DNA from: Phlebopus portentosus
Lineage: Eukaryota; Basidiomycota; Agaricomycetes; Boletales; Boletinellaceae
Direction: 5' to 3'
Assembly (NCBI GenBank): GCA_037892935.1
Contig: JAYXKI010000018.1
Span: 806,001 to 870,000 of the forward strand
Length of the DNA: 64,000 nucleotides
Shown: piece after piece, positions 45,677 through 56,303 of the stretch
Layout of the letters: every line of letters starts with the position of its first letter
Numbering within the stretch: position 1 is the stretch's first letter
Notes under the pieces: model-generated
Databases searched by the model: none
What the model was told of the DNA's origin: nothing
What the model saw: only the letters and a program-made list of their open reading frames with translations
Made by a program: the position numbers and the translations under genes

Positions 45677-48600
45677 ACGTCCCAGCGGCGTCCGCCGGAA
45701 CATATGCGGCGTATACCCCCAACCATACCCGACACATATGTGCTCCATCACGGCCCGGCGACTGTAAATATCGCCTTCAATCCCTGCACCATAGATATCT
45801 CCACCTCATTTTCTGATCGATCCGCCGAAAAGGGTTTCACAGCCCAGAACAAAGCCCAAAAACATCCAGCCTTCTTCATTAACTCTATTTTCGACGATGA
45901 ATCACTTCCCGTACACAACCGAATACCCCGCTCCAATAGCACTCTTAATACCAAGGCCGCTCAACCGGCCGGGCACGCCTACAAGTACAAAAAGGTCGCC
46001 CAACGAACCAAACCTATATCGGCGACCCTTCCAGAGGACTACCGCATCATACGCAAATCACACCCGCAGCCGCTCACAGATCTACCGAAGCTCCCTATTG
46101 ATCCACCGGAGTTCATTCCAGGATGCCACTTTACACAAGAACGCTTCGACGTCCTAGACATCGACCCAACAGGCTTCCTCAGTGAGGAAGAAAAGAACCT
46201 TGCCTACTGGACCCTTCTACAACACGAAGACGGCCTAGCTTGGGACGAAACAGAAAAGGGCTCCCTCGACTATCAATACTTCGCACCGGTTCTAATTCCT
46301 ACTGTCGACCATACGCCGTGGGTAATGAAAAACATCCCTATTCCGCCGGGCATCTTCAACGAAGTGGTCCGCATAATCAAAGACAAAATTAACTCCGGCG
46401 TCTACGAGCCGTCCAATTCCTCTTACCGCTCCCGATGGTTCTGCGTCGTTAAAAAGGATGGAAAATCCCTTCGGCTTGTACACGATCTCCAGCCACTCAA
46501 CAAAGTCTCCATACGCGACCCCTCCATCCCTTACCCCACAGAACACATTGCCGAGACCTTCGGCGGCCATGCCTGCTACACCACACTCGATCTATTCGTC
46601 GCCTTCGACCAGAGAAAGCTCGACGTACGATCCCGCGACCTCACAACATTCTAAACACCTCTCGGCGTGTTTCGCCTCACCTCGATTCCTATGGGATACA
46701 CCAACTCGCAACAAATTATGCACGCCGACGTCACGTTCGTCCTCAAAGATGAGATACCCCACATCTGTATCCCATACATCGACGATATTCCTGTAAAAGG
46801 CCCTAAATCCCGATACGAGCTCGCCGCCGGAAAATATGAAAGCATTCCGGGGAACCCGAACATCCGCCGCTTCATCTGGGAACACCTCAACGATGTCAAC
46901 CGCGTCCTCCAACGTCTTAAAGTAGTCGGCGCCACTGTCTCGGGTAAGAAACTCATCATCGCCGCACCAGAAGCAGTCATTGTAGGACACACCTGTAATT
47001 ACACCGGCCAAGTCCCAGACGCATCCAGGGTCAAGGCGATAATGGATTGGCCGCCGCCGCAGGATGTCCACAATGTTCGGGCATTCTTAGGTACGGCCGG
47101 CGTCCTTAGACACTTCGTGAAGAACTACGCCAGACTATCCGCCGGTCTCAACAAACTACTCTGCAAAGACCAGCCCTTCCTATTTGACGAAGACGCCCGC
47201 CGATCTATGGATCTACTAAAACACGCCATAGCATCCTCTGGCGCCATTCGTTCTATTGACTACGAGTCAGGACAACCTGTCCATTTCTGTGTAGACTCCT
47301 CCGTTCATGGCTACGGCACCATCTTGTTACAGCTCGGCGAAAACGGCGAAAGGGTCCCATCTCATTTCATGTCCGGAACCTGGAACAACAGAGAACGAAA
47401 CTACTCCCAGGCGAAGCTAGAACTCTTCGGCCTCTTCAGAGCTCTATATGAGGCGCGCATATACCTCATCGGCATCGATCACTTTTTCGTCGAAGTCGAC
47501 GCCAGCTATATTAAAGGCATGATTAACAACCCAGACCTCCAACCCAATGCCACTATCAATAGATGGATTGCCGGCATCTTACTTTTCAATTTCACGATCA
47601 TTTATACGCCGGCGCCCAAACACCTCAGCCCAGACGGCCTATCACGCCGCTGCGCCGCACAAACCGATCCGCCGTGAGACAAAGGCTTCAAAGAATGGAT
47701 CGACCATCAATACTCCTTCCTAAACCAAGACCTTTCCGACACAGCCTATATCCCAAACAGCGAACCTGTACAACTCCCTGATCACAAAGCCTCCCAAAAA
47801 GGATTCAAAGACCTCGATTGTATCAAGAAATTTCTCGCCGCCCCATCCCGCCCCGCCGATCTTTCAGACGCCCAATTCAAACAGTTCGTATGCCGAGCCA
47901 CTCGTTTCTTCCTACAGCACGGCGAACTCTACAGAAAGAACGACAAAGGTCACGCCGCACTCGCTATTCCGCCGGAACGCCGAATTTCCATTATCAGAAC
48001 TGCCCACGACGAACTCGGCCACAAAGGCTTCTTCTCTGTCAGAACAACGATCCAAGACCGATTCTGGTGGCCAGGAATGCATCAGGACATCAAATGGTAT
48101 ATCAGAACCTGCCACCGATGCCAAACGAGGCAGTTTACGAAAATATATACCACGCCGCAAAGCCCGACGCCTGCGCCGCTATTCTCCAGGGTGCATATAG
48201 ACGTGATGTTAATGCCGCCCTCCGGCGGATTCAAGTATATCGTTCAGGCTCGAGACTCGCTCACCGGATACCCCGAATTCCGAATGCTGTGCAAAGATAA
48301 TGCCGCCTCGATAGCACGCTTCGTTTTCGAAGATATTTTGTCAAGATGGGGACGAGTCGAGGAGATCGTAACCGACAACGGCGCCTCATTCTCTAAGGAC
48401 TTACCCTGCCTGCTCGCCAAATACAATGTCCAGCACATCCGAATCTCGCCGTACAACTCAAGAGCCAACGGAATCATTGAACGGCGACACCGGGACCTTA
48501 GAGAAACCCTAATGAAGCTCGCCGACGCAAGCCCAGACAAGTGGTCCCAGCATATATACCACGCCATTTGGGCTGAACGAATCACGATCCAACGCCGCAC

Positions 48601-49159
48601 AGGCTATAGCCCATACTTTATGGCCCACGGCGTCAAACCAGTACTCCCCTTCGACCTCGCCGAACAGACGTACATCTCGCCGGCGGTCACCTCCAAGATG
48701 TCCGACACACAACTCATCGCGGTGAGAGCAAGGGCACTCCAGAAACGACCCGAGGACCTCCAATGAGTCAAGGAATCTGTCATCCAGGGACGCTTCAAAT
48801 CCATACAGGACTTCGAGAAAACCCACGCCGCAACAATTAAGGATTACAATTTCGCCCCCGGCTCACTTGTGCTGGTCAGGAACTCCCAGATAGAAAACGA
48901 GCTGAACAGGAAGACAAAGCCGAAATACCTAGGGCCCATGATTGTCGTGCGGCAAACCAAAGGAGGATCCTACGTTCTCGCCGAAGCAAACGGCGCCATT
49001 TCAGCACTTCGTTATGCAGCATTCAGAGTTATCCCTTACCATGCACGCACTCGAATCATCGACTCAGTTGAAGACCTCACTCAGAAATCCACGCCGGAAC
49101 TCGACAACCTAGCACAAGAGACTGCGGCGGATGACCTAGACGCCGAATCCAACTTATGA
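45674..49159 (+). pseudogene. pol: Gypsy-3 pol: RT, RNase H, integrase (three nonsense codons)
   Basis: One frame from ATG 45674 to TGA 49157, broken by TAA 46652, TGA 47675 and TGA 48764. RT has LVHDLQPLN, TLDLFVAFDQRKLD and the catalytic YIDDIPVKGP (about 46776). RNase H has CVDSSVHGYG. The integrase HHCC finger is HDELGHKGFFSV...CHRCQTRQ (about 48007-48130), followed by the core (HIDVMLMP, VTDNGASF, NGIIERRHRD) and a C-terminal GPF/Y-like region (KPKYLGPMIVV). No chromodomain. It is clearly a relative of Gypsy-4 pol. Confidence 0.9.
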
Positions 49160-49597
49160 AGATCCGCCGAAGCCTCATAATCACCCTCTCCCTTATATAC
49201 ACATTCCCTAAGTCACCTATTTGGACCCGCTGCTATCTTCACACTCTCCAATCATCACCCAAACGACTGCGGCGAGACGCCGAGTCACCCCCTCCCACAT
49301 TTTCACCTTACTCAAGTCATTCTTTCGGCCCCGGCGCTATTTTTAGGGCACCTATCCTCCCTATTTCACTCCAGCCCATCTCAATCTTACATTCCCTGAT
49401 CTCACAAAGAACCATCCTCACAAGAAAAACATTCGGCTTGTTATTACAAGCTACTATAGTACACAAGAAAAAGAAAAATACAATATTTTTGTACTTTTAT
49501 ATTTTTTCTATTTTTTTAATATTTTTTTCGGCCCAAGGGCGCTTCATGGTCGCCGAAGACCGCGAGCCGATGCCGTTTGCATTGTTTGGCTCGCCGC
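49160..49597. other. Convergent spacer between pol and the antisense gene
   Basis: 438 bp, with an A-rich then T-rich stretch near 49463-49528 (ATACAATATTTTTGTAC and TATTTTTTCTATTTTTTTAA). It lies tail-to-tail between the two transcription units and may hold both polyadenylation signals. Confidence 0.5.
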
Positions 49598-51262
49598 CTA
49601 TCCACGGCGTTCACCCTGGGCCTTTTCCTCCACCCCCCTACCCGCACTCTCTCCCGCCAACGTCGACTCCATCCCCTCCAGCTGCCGGCGGAGAGCGAGG
49701 ACCTCCTGCTGCACCAGGAAGGTCACGTCCGACTCCAAGATATCGCACTGGTGGTGCGATACCCGGCACGCCTGGCACAGGAGCGCCGGCGGGCGCCTCG
49801 TGCACATCTCCCCACGCCCGATGCACCGCTCGCACCCCGGCGACACGAACTCGAGGAGGCGGCGGCTCTGACCCCTGGGGAGCTGCCCCACCCTCTCGAA
49901 CTCCCAACCCCCCTCCTCCCTCTGAATATTATAGTCAGAGAGTGTCGAGAACAAAATTCAAGACAGCACTCACCGCCCCGTCCCTTCTTCCTGTCGCCTC
50001 CTCTTTCGCCCTTCCCCCACCCGAGGCCGCCGCTCCCGGCACTCTTGCTCGTTTCGCCGGGGGCTCGACCACCAGCTCACGTATGCGCTTCGGAAGGGGA
50101 GGCACCTAGAAACGAAACATGTCAGTGAAGAATAAGATCCAGGACATAAAACACACATCGACATATACCTCCTTTCCACTCGACCTTTTCGCTTGCGTTG
50201 ACCCCTCATCAGACTCAACCTCAAGAGTAATGGTCTTTCCCGTGACCGTCCCCGAGCGTCCCCCTCGCGTCACTCGACCACTCTCCCCCTTGAGCGTCTC
50301 GCTGGACGAACCCGCCACCTCAAGACCAGGGATCGATGACCCAGGAAGAGTAATCGTCTTTCCCGTCGCCGGCCTGGCCGCGGGACGCGCCTGCACCTTC
50401 GCTTTGGTGCTCGTTTTAGGCGCCGCGACCTAAGAAGATATTATCAGAGACAGTAAAAAAAAAAAAAAAAAAAAAAACAAAATTCAAGACAACGACTTAC
50501 CAGGTTCCCCGCCTCATCGTGCCCTGAGGACCTACAGAAGGCCTCGATGACCTCCAGGCCCCCAACTCACAGGGTGGCGAGCGTCTTGAGGAAGAAGGCT
50601 TTCGCCTCCTCGGCCACCTTCGCTGCGCTCCGCTTCGCCTCCTCACGAGCCTCCTCCTCCCGGCGCTCGGCCAGCCTCTCCGCGACGCATCGGAGGCGAT
50701 TCACCTCCGACTGGGCGGCCTTGTCCAACGCCTCGGCGGCGTCCTTAGCCTCCCTGGCAGCCATCCGCACCACCGTCGCCCGGTTCACCAACCACCTACC
50801 CGCGCAATAATATTCGGGCTTTTCAGCCCTCGCGTCATCGGATAGCGCGGGGAAGCGCTCCCCAAGCCCCTTCTGAAAAAGTAAACCAGATCGTCAGCTC
50901 ACACGGTTATTATCAAGGGAACGCAAATTTACCAAGAGCCCATCGAGCTCATCAGCAGCGGGCCCCTCATCGTTTCGGGCCCGCTCGATCCACCCCCTCA
51001 CCGCCGTAATGGCCACCCACACGGCTGCATCCAGTTCTTCCCCCCCCTCCCCCCCCTCCCCACCCTCCTCCTCCGTCTCCCCCTGCGACTCCGGCAGGAC
51101 CTCTTGCCCGCTGGGGGCCCACGACATCCCGCCTGCAGCAGGAGCCCCCGTCGCTGCCTCGGCGTCCACCTCTATTTGGTCAGAGGGAGCCTCCGACCCC
51201 TCCCTGCTGTTGTTGCTGCTGCTGTCGCTGCTGCTGCTGACGCTGAGAATCGTTGGCGCCAT
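49598..51262 (-). CDS. Antisense spliced gene of Gypsy-3: Zn2Cys6-like nuclear protein
   Basis: A six-exon model, all junctions GT...AG and in phase: 51262-50933, 50872-50571, 50531-50501, 50429-50169, 50105-49974, 49921-49598; 459 residues, no stop. N-terminus: Ser/Glu-rich, acidic. Exon 2: charged coiled coil (RCVAERLAERREEEAREEAK). Exon 5: two basic clusters (PKRIREL, PAKRARV), likely nuclear localisation signals. Exon 6: cysteine cluster at about residues 382-411 (CERCIGRGEMC...CQACRVSHHQC, spacing C2C6C8C2C6C), fitting the fungal Zn2Cys6 DNA-binding pattern, then a short coiled coil. Introns are 39-71 bp; the 39-bp one is unusually short. It lies opposite to and downstream of pol. Likely DNA-binding or regulatory; function inferred. 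Confidence 0.7.
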
Positions 51263-51864
51263 GGTGGAAAGAGAAAAAGAGAAACGGGGAACTCAGACAT
51301 GAGTCCCCGTCGTCTATATCCTTGCCGCACCCAATTCAAACTCCGATTTCAGCCCTCCATACATGCGACCTCCCCGCCCCCTTTTTACCAATCAATTATC
51401 AAATCCTCCCCACTGCTCCGCTGCAATCTCCACTCAAATTCCACAAACCCCTCGGCGACTCTCCCCCCTCCAAAACTCGCCGGAACAATCCGCCGATCCC
51501 CGCCACAACACAGCCCCAACCTTCCAGACCCCTGCCAAGCCGGCCGATACAACATTCTACGCCGATCCCCCTCGCCGATCATCAAATATCGCCGCACACC
51601 CTACCCTAGCCGTACCTACACCCATTAACGAATCCTCAACCTATATGTCACGACCTACACCACCCTAGTTAACTACCAGGCATCCCCGACTGGTTCCTGG
51701 ACCGCCAAAAGCCCGCCGAATTGTATTTCCGATGTACCACTACCCCTGACTACAAGGCCATTGTATCCATATCTGGTACCAGATCAAGATCATGATATGA
51801 CGACACCTTCCATGATTAACCATTTAAACTTTACTTCCGAACTCCCTTCTAAATCGAAGCTCGT
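51263..51864. other. Region upstream of the Gypsy-3 antisense gene
   Basis: Probable promoter region of the minus-strand gene. It is C-rich and has no clear TATA box. Plus-strand ORFs here (for example 51363-51668) are proline-rich and show no domain. Confidence 0.4.
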
Positions 51865-52162
51865 CCCTCCGACGCCCCGCCTATACGAAACTCCTTCGCC
51901 CAGGCCCCCTTCTATTTGAAGATCGCTTCGCCCCACGCCGCTACAGGCCACCATACCTGAACTACCGGCAAACCAGCCTCGCCGCGAGCCTCCCATCCCA
52001 CTCACTTGTCCCGCCGACGACCCGCCTATACGAAACTCCTTCGCCCAGGCCCCCTCCCACTCGAAGATCGCTTCGCCCCACGCCGCTACAGGCCACCATA
52101 CCTGAACTACCGGCAAACCAGCCTCGCCGCGAGCCTCCCATCCCACTCACTCGTCCCGCCGA
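51865..52162. repeat. Two tandem copies of a 145-bp unit
   Basis: The unit containing CTATACGAAACTCCTTCGCC starts again exactly 145 bases later (51881 and 52026), and the copies are nearly identical. The array ends where the Gypsy-4 LTR begins. No spacers or short palindromic repeats, so not a CRISPR. Confidence 0.85.
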
Positions 52163-53790
52163 TGAAGAGTAAGTCTGAAGCTTGGGAACGTACGGAGTCG
52201 TTACGACCAGTTCCGTGGTGTTCCGACTGGTTTCGCTCGGTTTCGACTGGTTTCGCTCGAACGAGTGAACTTAGCAAGAACGCCATAGTCCAGATGGCAC
52301 GTGCACCGTTCTTTGATCGGCCATCAAGACGGGAGAATCACGGCATCGAGTTTGCACGCGTCGATCACAAGTCTCCGGACCTCGGATCCGCATTCCAGAC
52401 AAAGAGATTTGACCCTGCAACCTCGTCCTCAGTCCCTCTCCTTTGTTAAACATCGCAGACTTACTTTGTCAGGCTAGCCAGAGCCCTTCCGAGTCGTTTC
52501 CCCGAGTTCCGCTTCGTTCCGCTCAAAGAGACCCGGTTCCGAAGGTTCCGCACATTTTCTGACCTTTCTATATGCGTCCCCTTTAATCCATTATGCTCTC
52601 GTTCCAGACATGCTTAGTATTGTTTCTTTTGACCTATGTGTCCCTTAAACCATTCCTATGCGCTCCTCTCCTTTGTAGATAGCGATATGCGTTCCCTTTT
52701 CCTTATGACGTAGGTTCTCTGACCGCTGGGAGGCTCAGTCTTGGACGTTTAGTATAAATATAGCACGACTCTCGTAGTAGAGGGAGAGCTTAGTCGGAGC
52801 TGAGTGGGAGCTTAGCTTGCAGTTCTCACATCGTCTCAAAGCCTCTCGACCTCTAGTCTACTTGTTCGTAGTGGACTCTCTCGTCTCTATAGTCTAATAT
52901 ACGACATTTCGTGTTCTGTACAGTCGATCGGTGATCTCTCTTCGCAGTAGAGCCGTTCGCGCGTTCGTATAGTTCGCCGTCATCGTATAAAGGCTTCTCT
53001 ATCTTCTCTCACCCGAAAGAAGACCCCCTCACGTGTTTCGATCCGTTTCGCCCGGTTTCGCTCGTAACCCAGTTACTCTGCGTGCCACTCGCATTCGGTC
53101 TCGCAACACCTTCCCCTCTCCATTGTCGTCGGGAAAGGACACCATATCATCCCTTTCCTCTTGACTTTCCACTCTCCGCTTCCTCAAGACCAGCCCGGTG
53201 CTATTCCGCATCGTTTCGATCGGAAACGGTCGGTTTCATCGTCCCACACATATCCTTCGATTCTCTCAGTCCCCTTCCGTCATCGTTGTGCACCTCCATC
53301 CTTCGCATCACATTACGACACACTCAGCTATTGTCCTTCGTCCATCGTATCGCGTTTCGAACCGTTACGCCGCGTTCCGACACTTAAGACTACGAGTGAG
53401 ATCGACTGCAGTCGCTTACCAGTGTGTTAGCACAGTCGATTAGTCACGTTCGGGTTGGTGGTTCGACTAGCGTAGCTTAGTTAGTTTAGTTCTTGTGCCT
53501 TGGGTTAGTCGGCTTTAGTCCAGAGCTCGCAGCTGAGCCGGAGAGTCGATTTAGCCTTCGCACCGCCACCGTCGATCTCGGAAGAAGTTCACCCTCGGAA
53601 TTCTTCCTCGAGCGCTTCCCTCATATCCCCGGTTCTCACCAAGCCCTTCCATTGTATATCCCTATTTCCCTCCATTCCTTCGTGCCCTTAGCTCGGGTGT
53701 AATTCTCTGCTGACCGTTTGAAGGTATTCTAGGGCAGCCCCTCGAACTATACACTCCCTGTCCGGCATCAGAACGTCCACAGGAGTTTCA
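52163..53790 (+). repeat. Gypsy-4 5' LTR (1628 bp)
   Basis: TGAAGAGTAAG...GGAGTTTCA. A clear TATA box TATAAATA lies at 52753-52760, giving a U3 of about 600 bp and a long R-U5 of about 1 kb. It is rich in GTTTCG and GTTCCG repeats. A 95-codon frame (about 52162-52449) is open in all three long copies in the window. Confidence 0.95.
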
Positions 53791-53792
53791 AG

Positions 53793-53809
53793 TGGAGCCC
53801 ACGGCGAGG
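53793..53809 (+). promoter_or_regulatory. Gypsy-4 primer-binding site
   Basis: TGGAGCCCACGGCGAGG, two bases after the LTR, matching the Gypsy-3 site except for one base. Confidence 0.8.
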
Positions 53810-53909
53810 GGGATTTCACTGTCCAACCATTACGAATACCCCGCCAAATTCGTCTAGCAGACGAGTTACACGTAGCCAATCCGCTCGAGTCCCTATAGAA
53901 CATCAGGTT

Positions 53910-56303
53910 TTGCCGCCGACTCGAAGGCCTAGGATTGTCAATCGCAACATACGTTCCGCTGCGGAAAACGCGGAACACAGCGAAACACCCTTGCGACAAT
54001 CCGTTAGCGCCATTCCTTCCAACACCGATTCCCTAGATCATTCCCCATCTACCATCGCCGATTCAGAACTCCCCAACCTCTCATCCGTGCCAGCTTCCAC
54101 CCCAGGCTCACCGAACAGACCAGCTAGCCCGCCTACCAATTACCAACTACCTACCGGAACTCAACAGATCTTAGCCAGCAACGCAGCGATAATAGCTCGT
54201 CTGTCTGCTAACGCTAACGTATTACAACAACTTACAAATCGACAAACCGCAATGGCGTACCAACCGCCCTCGCGTGGGGACAAACGTGCCCCAACGTTTG
54301 ACGGCTCAGAACCAAAGGAACTCCCTAGGTTCTTCGAAGACGTTGCAGAAATAGCAAGACAGGCCGCGTGGAACGATAGAGATCACGTCCGAAAGTTCTT
54401 GTACTATGCGAAGACCGACGTCGCGGAACTTTGGGAGACTACCGACGAGATTAACGACCCGAACCCTGATGTGGAGACGGTGAAGAGAGAGATTATAGCT
54501 CTATACCCGAGTCTCACGGCAGGGAAACGCTACTCCAAAGGAGAACTGGAGCATTTGGTCGTAGAACGGGCGAAGAAAGGGATCAAGAACCGAGAAGACC
54601 TAGGCGAATATCATCGAGAATTCGTCAGGCGCTCTAAGTATCTTATAACGAACGGAAAGATCTTGGAGTCCCAAGCTGACGAGATGTTCCTGATGGGAAT
54701 TACAGGAGACCTTAGAGAGGCGCTAATTCGTCGTATCGAGATCAAGCTACCAGATCACGATTCGTCTACGCCTTACAAGATTAAGGACGTGCTCGAACAT
54801 TCGAATTTCGTGCTGGGAGGAAAGATTGTGGGCAGTTTCGGCAGTAACTTTCCACCCCCAGCTACCGGAGAAGCTTCGACAAGTATCGTGAAGAAGGAAG
54901 AAGTGGATTTGGCCAAGGTAATGGATACGTTGAAGAGTTTTCAGGTTACGCTCGACGCCCTGAGCAAGGGGAACGTTCCGCATCGACCAGGGGCGGAACG
55001 TAGCGAAACTCCGCGAAACCCAGTTTGCAACTTCTGCGGCGAAGCAGGACACTATATTCGATCGTGTACGAAGGTTCTCGAGTACATCCAAGCCGGAAAG
55101 TGCGTTAGGAGCCAGGATGGAAGGATTGTGTTGCCGAACGGCGGTCTCATTACGAGGTCGCTACCGGGGAACAATCTCAAAGAACGAATCGATAGCTTTC
55201 ATGCTAAAGCCCCGGCGACACACACAGTAGGGATGGTCGAGTCGGTCACGCCCGCATATAGCCATCAAGCTGGTCCAGCGTACGCATATAGTCACGACGA
55301 AGAAGATCAGGACGAGCAGGAAAACTACGACATCGAACGTTTGGAGATTTTGATTAACGAGGCGAAGAAGAAGGCAGCTGGTGGACGAAGAACGAAGCCC
55401 GATGGCGTAGAGATCCCTAGAGTTCAGCCTCATAAGAAGGCGCAGGCGAAACCGCAGCCCGCGCCACCGAGTGGCGCGCGGCCCTCGACAAGGTCACTCC
55501 AGTCACCGCAGCAGGACGACATTACCAGGAAATCACAACCCCAGTATAAATACGTCGTACCAATAGAAGACTCGAGCGCAGTCTCCAACGTTCTGACTCG
55601 TACCCTCGATACCCCTATCACCATCAGCCAACGTGAACTCCTCTCAATCGCCCCGGACGTTAGGAAACAGATGAAGGAGTTGACGACGGCGAAGAGATAC
55701 AACGCGGCTGAAGTCAAATATGGTGAGGTCGTGGATGATTCACTTACGTTACAAGTTGGGCGTTTCGCGTCGGAACAAGTCGAAACAGGCGAAACGCTTT
55801 CGACGGAAGAAATACTGGCGCTCAGTGGACAAGGCGTTGCCGCAGAGGCATCCATGCCCCTCAGGACCGTTAGCGCGTTGATTGAAGACACTCTGGAAGT
55901 CGAATGCGTGCTCGACCAGGGAGCCGTAGTGTGTCTGCTCCGCGAAGACGTGTGGGAGAAGCTTCAGATACCCCTATCCCCTGACAAAGGAATGATCCTC
56001 GAGACAGCAGACGCAGCTAGGTCATCTACCATTGGCATGATCTCTAATGCGAAGTTCACGATAGCCGGGATCGACGTTTCGCTCCAAGTGCAAGTCGTTC
56101 CGAACGCTCCCTTCCAGGCTTTGTTGGGGAGACCGTTTTTCGCTATTACGGAGTGCGAAACGAAGGATTACACGTCAGGTGACCAACATATCACCTTAAC
56201 GGACCCGAACGATCGCAGAAAGCAAAGCAAAGTGGCCACCGGAATTCGAACGATCGCGCGAGGACCACTTCCAAAGGGTTTTCCGCAAGCGTCGAGGAAC
56301 TGA
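53910..56303 (+). CDS. gag: Gypsy-4 Gag-protease polyprotein, intact
   Basis: Open to TGA at 56301. 53910 is a TTG; the frame is open further upstream to the primer-binding site but no ATG is found there, so the true start is uncertain. From 53910 it has 797 residues: a disordered N-terminus, Gag core (RGDKRAPTFDGSEPKELPRF, from about residue 120), zinc knuckle CNFCGEAGHYIRSC at about residue 373, an acidic/Gln-rich linker, then an aspartic-protease-like domain with LDQGAVVCLL (Asp about 669) and LLGRPFF. The usual D-T/S-G is D-Q-G here. The C-terminus reads PKGFPQASRN, over the slippery site. Confidence 0.9.
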   Translation: MPPTRRPRIVNRNIRSAAENAEHSETPLRQSVSAIPSNTDSLDHSPSTIADSELPNLSSVPASTPGSPNRPASPPTNYQLPTGTQQILASNAAIIARLSANANVLQQLTNRQTAMAYQPPSRGDKRAPTFDGSEPKELPRFFEDVAEIARQAAWNDRDHVRKFLYYAKTDVAELWETTDEINDPNPDVETVKREIIALYPSLTAGKRYSKGELEHLVVERAKKGIKNREDLGEYHREFVRRSKYLITNGKILESQADEMFLMGITGDLREALIRRIEIKLPDHDSSTPYKIKDVLEHSNFVLGGKIVGSFGSNFPPPATGEASTSIVKKEEVDLAKVMDTLKSFQVTLDALSKGNVPHRPGAERSETPRNPVCNFCGEAGHYIRSCTKVLEYIQAGKCVRSQDGRIVLPNGGLITRSLPGNNLKERIDSFHAKAPATHTVGMVESVTPAYSHQAGPAYAYSHDEEDQDEQENYDIERLEILINEAKKKAAGGRRTKPDGVEIPRVQPHKKAQAKPQPAPPSGARPSTRSLQSPQQDDITRKSQPQYKYVVPIEDSSAVSNVLTRTLDTPITISQRELLSIAPDVRKQMKELTTAKRYNAAEVKYGEVVDDSLTLQVGRFASEQVETGETLSTEEILALSGQGVAAEASMPLRTVSALIEDTLEVECVLDQGAVVCLLREDVWEKLQIPLSPDKGMILETADAARSSTIGMISNAKFTIAGIDVSLQVQVVPNAPFQALLGRPFFAITECETKDYTSGDQHITLTDPNDRRKQSKVATGIRTIARGPLPKGFPQASRN
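56276..56282 (+). promoter_or_regulatory. Candidate -1 frameshift site (GGGTTTT)
   Basis: G-GGT-TTT is in gag phase, 18 bases before the TGA stop. The -1 frame is open from 56183 and runs into the 1127-codon pol frame. The same heptamer sits at the same place in the distantly related Gypsy-1. Confidence 0.75.

Larger units (their letters stand above)
38920..52162 (+). mobile_element. Gypsy-3: GC-rich Ty3/gypsy element with antisense gene
   Basis: Inserted into the Gypsy-2 integrase. The layout is a composite 5' LTR (38920-42417), primer-binding site, an upstream ORF, gag-protease, pol (RT, RNase H, integrase), a minus-strand spliced gene and a tandem-repeat region. Gypsy-4 then begins at 52163. 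The Gypsy-3 3' LTR is not in the window and probably lies beyond Gypsy-4. It is markedly richer in G+C than its neighbours. Confidence 0.85.

Noticed and set aside
49156..50109. 317-codon plus-strand ORF, proline-rich
   Set aside because: It overlaps the spliced minus-strand gene, is low-complexity and is explained by high G+C and by being the complement of the zinc-cluster exons.
51865..52162. Possible CRISPR-like array
   Set aside because: Only two long 145-bp units with no spacers; the sequence is a eukaryotic transposon nest.
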